Below, piece by piece: positions 62,152 through 64,000 of a stretch of 64,000 nt of DNA. The stretch is from the NCBI RefSeq assembly GCF_011758765.1, contig NZ_JAANOU010000001.1, positions 1,550,001 through 1,614,000 on the forward strand, written 5' to 3'. The notes under the pieces are model-generated. The model had not been told where the DNA came from and searched no databases. It worked only from the letters and a program-made list of their open reading frames with translations. Each line of letters opens with the position of its first letter. The first letter of the stretch is position 1. The DNA comes from Amycolatopsis viridis (GTDB lineage Bacteria > Actinomycetota > Actinomycetes > Mycobacteriales > Pseudonocardiaceae). A program made the translations under genes and the position numbers.

Positions 62152-63780
62152 ATGCGCATTCCGCCCCGCTTGTCCGTTCTTCCTGGCAAGGTGGCGGAGA
62201 CCGCCCGCGGGATCGAGGTGATGTGGCGCGCCGGGCTCATCCCGTTCCCCCGTCTGGACGAGGGTGTGCGCAGCGTGATCGCGACCCAGAAGGTGGGACC
62301 GTTCGCCGCGGCGGCGCAGGTGTCCGCCCGGCGCGCGCCGGGCGCGATCGGCCTGGTGGACGAGCTCGGGCCGCTCACGTTCCGGGAACTGGACCTCCGG
62401 TCGAACGCGCTGGCCCGCGCCTGGGCGGAGCGCGGGGTCCGGCCGGGGACGGTGATCGCCGGGTTGTGCCGGGACCACCGCGGCCTGGTCACGGTGATGA
62501 TCGCCGCGGGCAAGATCGGTGCGCGGCTGCTGCTGATGAACACCGGTTTCGCGAAACCGCAGCTCACCGACGTCGCCGCGCGGGAGAACGTCGAGGTACT
62601 CGTCCACGACCAGGAGTTCACCGGGCTGCTGTCCGGCGTTCCGGACACCGTCGACCGGTACCTGGCCTGGGTGGACGACCCCGACCCCGACGACCGCATC
62701 CCGGTGCTGGACGAGCTGATCGCCAGCACCGCCGACCGCCCCCTGCCGCCGCCGCCCCGCCGCGGCGGGTTCGTGCTGCTCACCAGCGGCACCACCGGTA
62801 CGCCGAAGGGCGCCCCGCGGGACCGGACCTCCGTGCTGGGCACCGTCCAGTTCCTGGACCGCATCCCGCTGCGGGCCGGCGAGGCCACGTTCCTCGGCGC
62901 GCCGATCTTCCACGGCACCGGGATCTCCCAGTTCATCCTGTCGTTCGCGCTGGGCTGCAAGGTCGTGCTGCGCCGGCGGTTCGACCCGGAGGCCACGCTG
63001 CGCGGCGTCGCCGAGCACCGGTGCACCGCGCTGGTCCTGGTGCCGACCATGCTGCAGCGCATCGTCGACCTCGGGCCGGAGGTGCTGGGCAAGTACGACA
63101 CGTCGTCGTTGCGGATCATCTTCGTCGCCGGCTCCGCGCTCTCCCCGGACCTGGGCAACCGGGCCACCGAGGCGTTCGGCGAGGTGATCTACAACCTGTA
63201 CGGCTCGACCGAGGTCGCGGTCGCCACCGTCGCCACCCCCGAGGACTGGCGCCGGGCCCCCGGCACCGTCGGCCGCCCGCCGGTGACCTGCCGGGTGCAC
63301 CTGTACGACGAGCAGGGCAGGCGGATCACCGAACCGCACGTGACCGGGCGGGTGTTCGTCGGCAGCGGCCTGTCGTTCGAGGGCTACACCGACGGGCGGC
63401 ACAAGGAGATCATCGACGGGTTGCTGTCCACCGGCGACGTCGGCCACTTCGACGGCAATGGGCTGCTGTTCATCGACGGCCGGGACGACGAGATGATCGT
63501 CTCCGGCGGCGAGAACGTGTTCCCGGTCGAGGTGGAGAACCTGCTCGTCGAGCACCCGGACGTGCTCGAAGCCGCGGTGACCGGGGTGCCGGACGACGAG
63601 TTCGGCCAGCGTCTCAAGGCGTTCGTCGTGATCAAACCGGGCTCCCGGCTCGACGCCGACGCGATCCGCGACTACGTCAAGGGCAACCTGGCCCGGTACA
63701 AGGTGCCGCGCGACGTCGAATTCCTGCCCGAGCTGCCCCGCAACGCCACCGGCAAGGTCCTGCGCAACAAGCTGACCTGA
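62152..63780 (+). CDS. FadD-like acyl-CoA synthetase
   Basis: A 542-residue ANL enzyme. The P-loop motif LLTSGTTGTPKGAPRDR is at about residue 208, the ligand motif NLYGSTEVAVATVAT at about 350, TGDVGHFDGNGLLFIDGRDD at about 432, and the catalytic lysine in LPRNATGKVLRNKL at the C-terminus. It activates fatty acids to acyl-CoA or acyl-AMP. The N-terminal region (ETARGIEVMWRAGLIPFPRL) is like mycobacterial FadD2/FadD12-type proteins. The ATG at 62152 is preferred to 62137 because TGGAGG lies eight bases ahead. Confidence 0.9.
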   Translation: MRIPPRLSVLPGKVAETARGIEVMWRAGLIPFPRLDEGVRSVIATQKVGPFAAAAQVSARRAPGAIGLVDELGPLTFRELDLRSNALARAWAERGVRPGTVIAGLCRDHRGLVTVMIAAGKIGARLLLMNTGFAKPQLTDVAARENVEVLVHDQEFTGLLSGVPDTVDRYLAWVDDPDPDDRIPVLDELIASTADRPLPPPPRRGGFVLLTSGTTGTPKGAPRDRTSVLGTVQFLDRIPLRAGEATFLGAPIFHGTGISQFILSFALGCKVVLRRRFDPEATLRGVAEHRCTALVLVPTMLQRIVDLGPEVLGKYDTSSLRIIFVAGSALSPDLGNRATEAFGEVIYNLYGSTEVAVATVATPEDWRRAPGTVGRPPVTCRVHLYDEQGRRITEPHVTGRVFVGSGLSFEGYTDGRHKEIIDGLLSTGDVGHFDGNGLLFIDGRDDEMIVSGGENVFPVEVENLLVEHPDVLEAAVTGVPDDEFGQRLKAFVVIKPGSRLDADAIRDYVKGNLARYKVPRDVEFLPELPRNATGKVLRNKLT

Positions 63781-64000
63781 CGCGGTCACCCGATTGAGGT
63801 AGGGATCTACCGGGACGAGCCGTTCGGCGACGCTGTCTTGCCGGTCGGCGCTGGTTCCGGCTGGTCAGGTGACGGTACCGATCCGGTTCGGCACTATGAG
63901 TGATGTCGCGGCAGGCCGCGGCGGAATGCGCGGCCCCCTGCTGCCACAGGGAGCCGCGCGGGTTGTCGACCCATCCGGAGAGGAAGGCATCAACGTGCCC
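63781..64000. other. Intergenic region with possible gene start at the edge
   Basis: The last 220 bases hold no open frame with coding character. A short palindrome GGTAGGGATCTACC is at 63798-63811. At the edge, GAGAGGAAGG followed by a GTG at 63995 looks like a ribosome site and start codon of a gene that continues beyond the window. Confidence 0.35.

Overview
The window is very GC-rich actinobacterial chromosome, most likely from Pseudonocardiaceae and plausibly an Amycolatopsis-type organism (inference from gene content and not proven). Supporting marks are a WhiB regulator, an F420-type luciferase-like oxidoreductase, a ShbA/SigD-type sigma factor, DUF5302 and DUF5709 proteins, an IdeR-type iron box, many GTG starts, and strong third-position GC bias. 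No rRNA, tRNA, CRISPR array, prophage or intact transposon was seen.

Layout. 1-8256: the end of a Leu/Val-type amino-acid dehydrogenase, DUF5302, a TetR regulator, a VanW-family cell-wall protein, a metallophosphoesterase, a second TetR with a perfect palindromic operator, a trans-acting enoyl-reductase-like protein, a decayed GNAT gene, and whiB overlapping an F420 oxidoreductase. 8257-14583: a probable IS5-family remnant, then a minus-strand catabolic operon (FAH-family hydrolase, TfdB-like flavin hydroxylase, two SnoaL-like proteins, acyl-CoA ligase) divergent from a GntR/FCD regulator. 14584-19320: a frameshifted DUF1330 gene, ShbA-type sigma factor, GtrA, DUF5709, a cysteine-free IscA-like protein, HAD hydrolase, D-2-hydroxyacid dehydrogenase and a 55-residue acidic protein.

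19361-26834 holds a complete protocatechuate branch of the beta-ketoadipate pathway in one operon, pcaI-J-F-H-G-B-D-C-R, with mostly 4-base stop/start overlaps and two operator-like sites in front of pcaI. Protocatechuate is opened by PcaGH, processed by PcaB, PcaC and PcaD, activated by PcaIJ and cleaved by PcaF to acetyl-CoA and succinyl-CoA. The last gene, pcaR, overlaps a MobA/MocA-like nucleotidyltransferase. This leads into a molybdenum hydroxylase locus (27869-38034: MoxR, CoxE-like VWA, XdhC, CoxS, CoxL, CoxM, CoxG). Its large subunit carries the form II motif AYRGAGR, so it is unlikely to be a true CO dehydrogenase and its substrate is unknown. A methyltransferase/old yellow enzyme/MerR unit sits inside the locus.

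38289-49664: a flavin monooxygenase-like protein, an amidohydrolase with a TetR regulator, a tandem glycine riboswitch driving gcvP-gcvT, a minus-strand siderophore-type ABC ATPase/O-methyltransferase/NUDIX operon behind an iron box, a DUF2961 (GH172-like) protein and a ferredoxin-reductase-like flavoprotein. 49672-49895 is an array of 21-bp repeats that reverses orientation midway. 49986-64000: a membrane protein with an NBR1-type Ig domain, two small secreted proteins, a Bcr/CflA exporter, a MerR protein fused to a DNA sliding-clamp-like region, a secreted HNH nuclease, a lactate monooxygenase-like flavoprotein, HrpA helicase, a truncated VOC gene, a PolA-type polymerase and an acyl-CoA synthetase.

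The strongest candidates for something little described are the MerR/sliding-clamp fusion, the TfdB-SnoaL-FAH-ligase operon, the form II molybdenum hydroxylase joined to the pca operon, the NBR1-Ig membrane protein and the orientation-switching repeat array.
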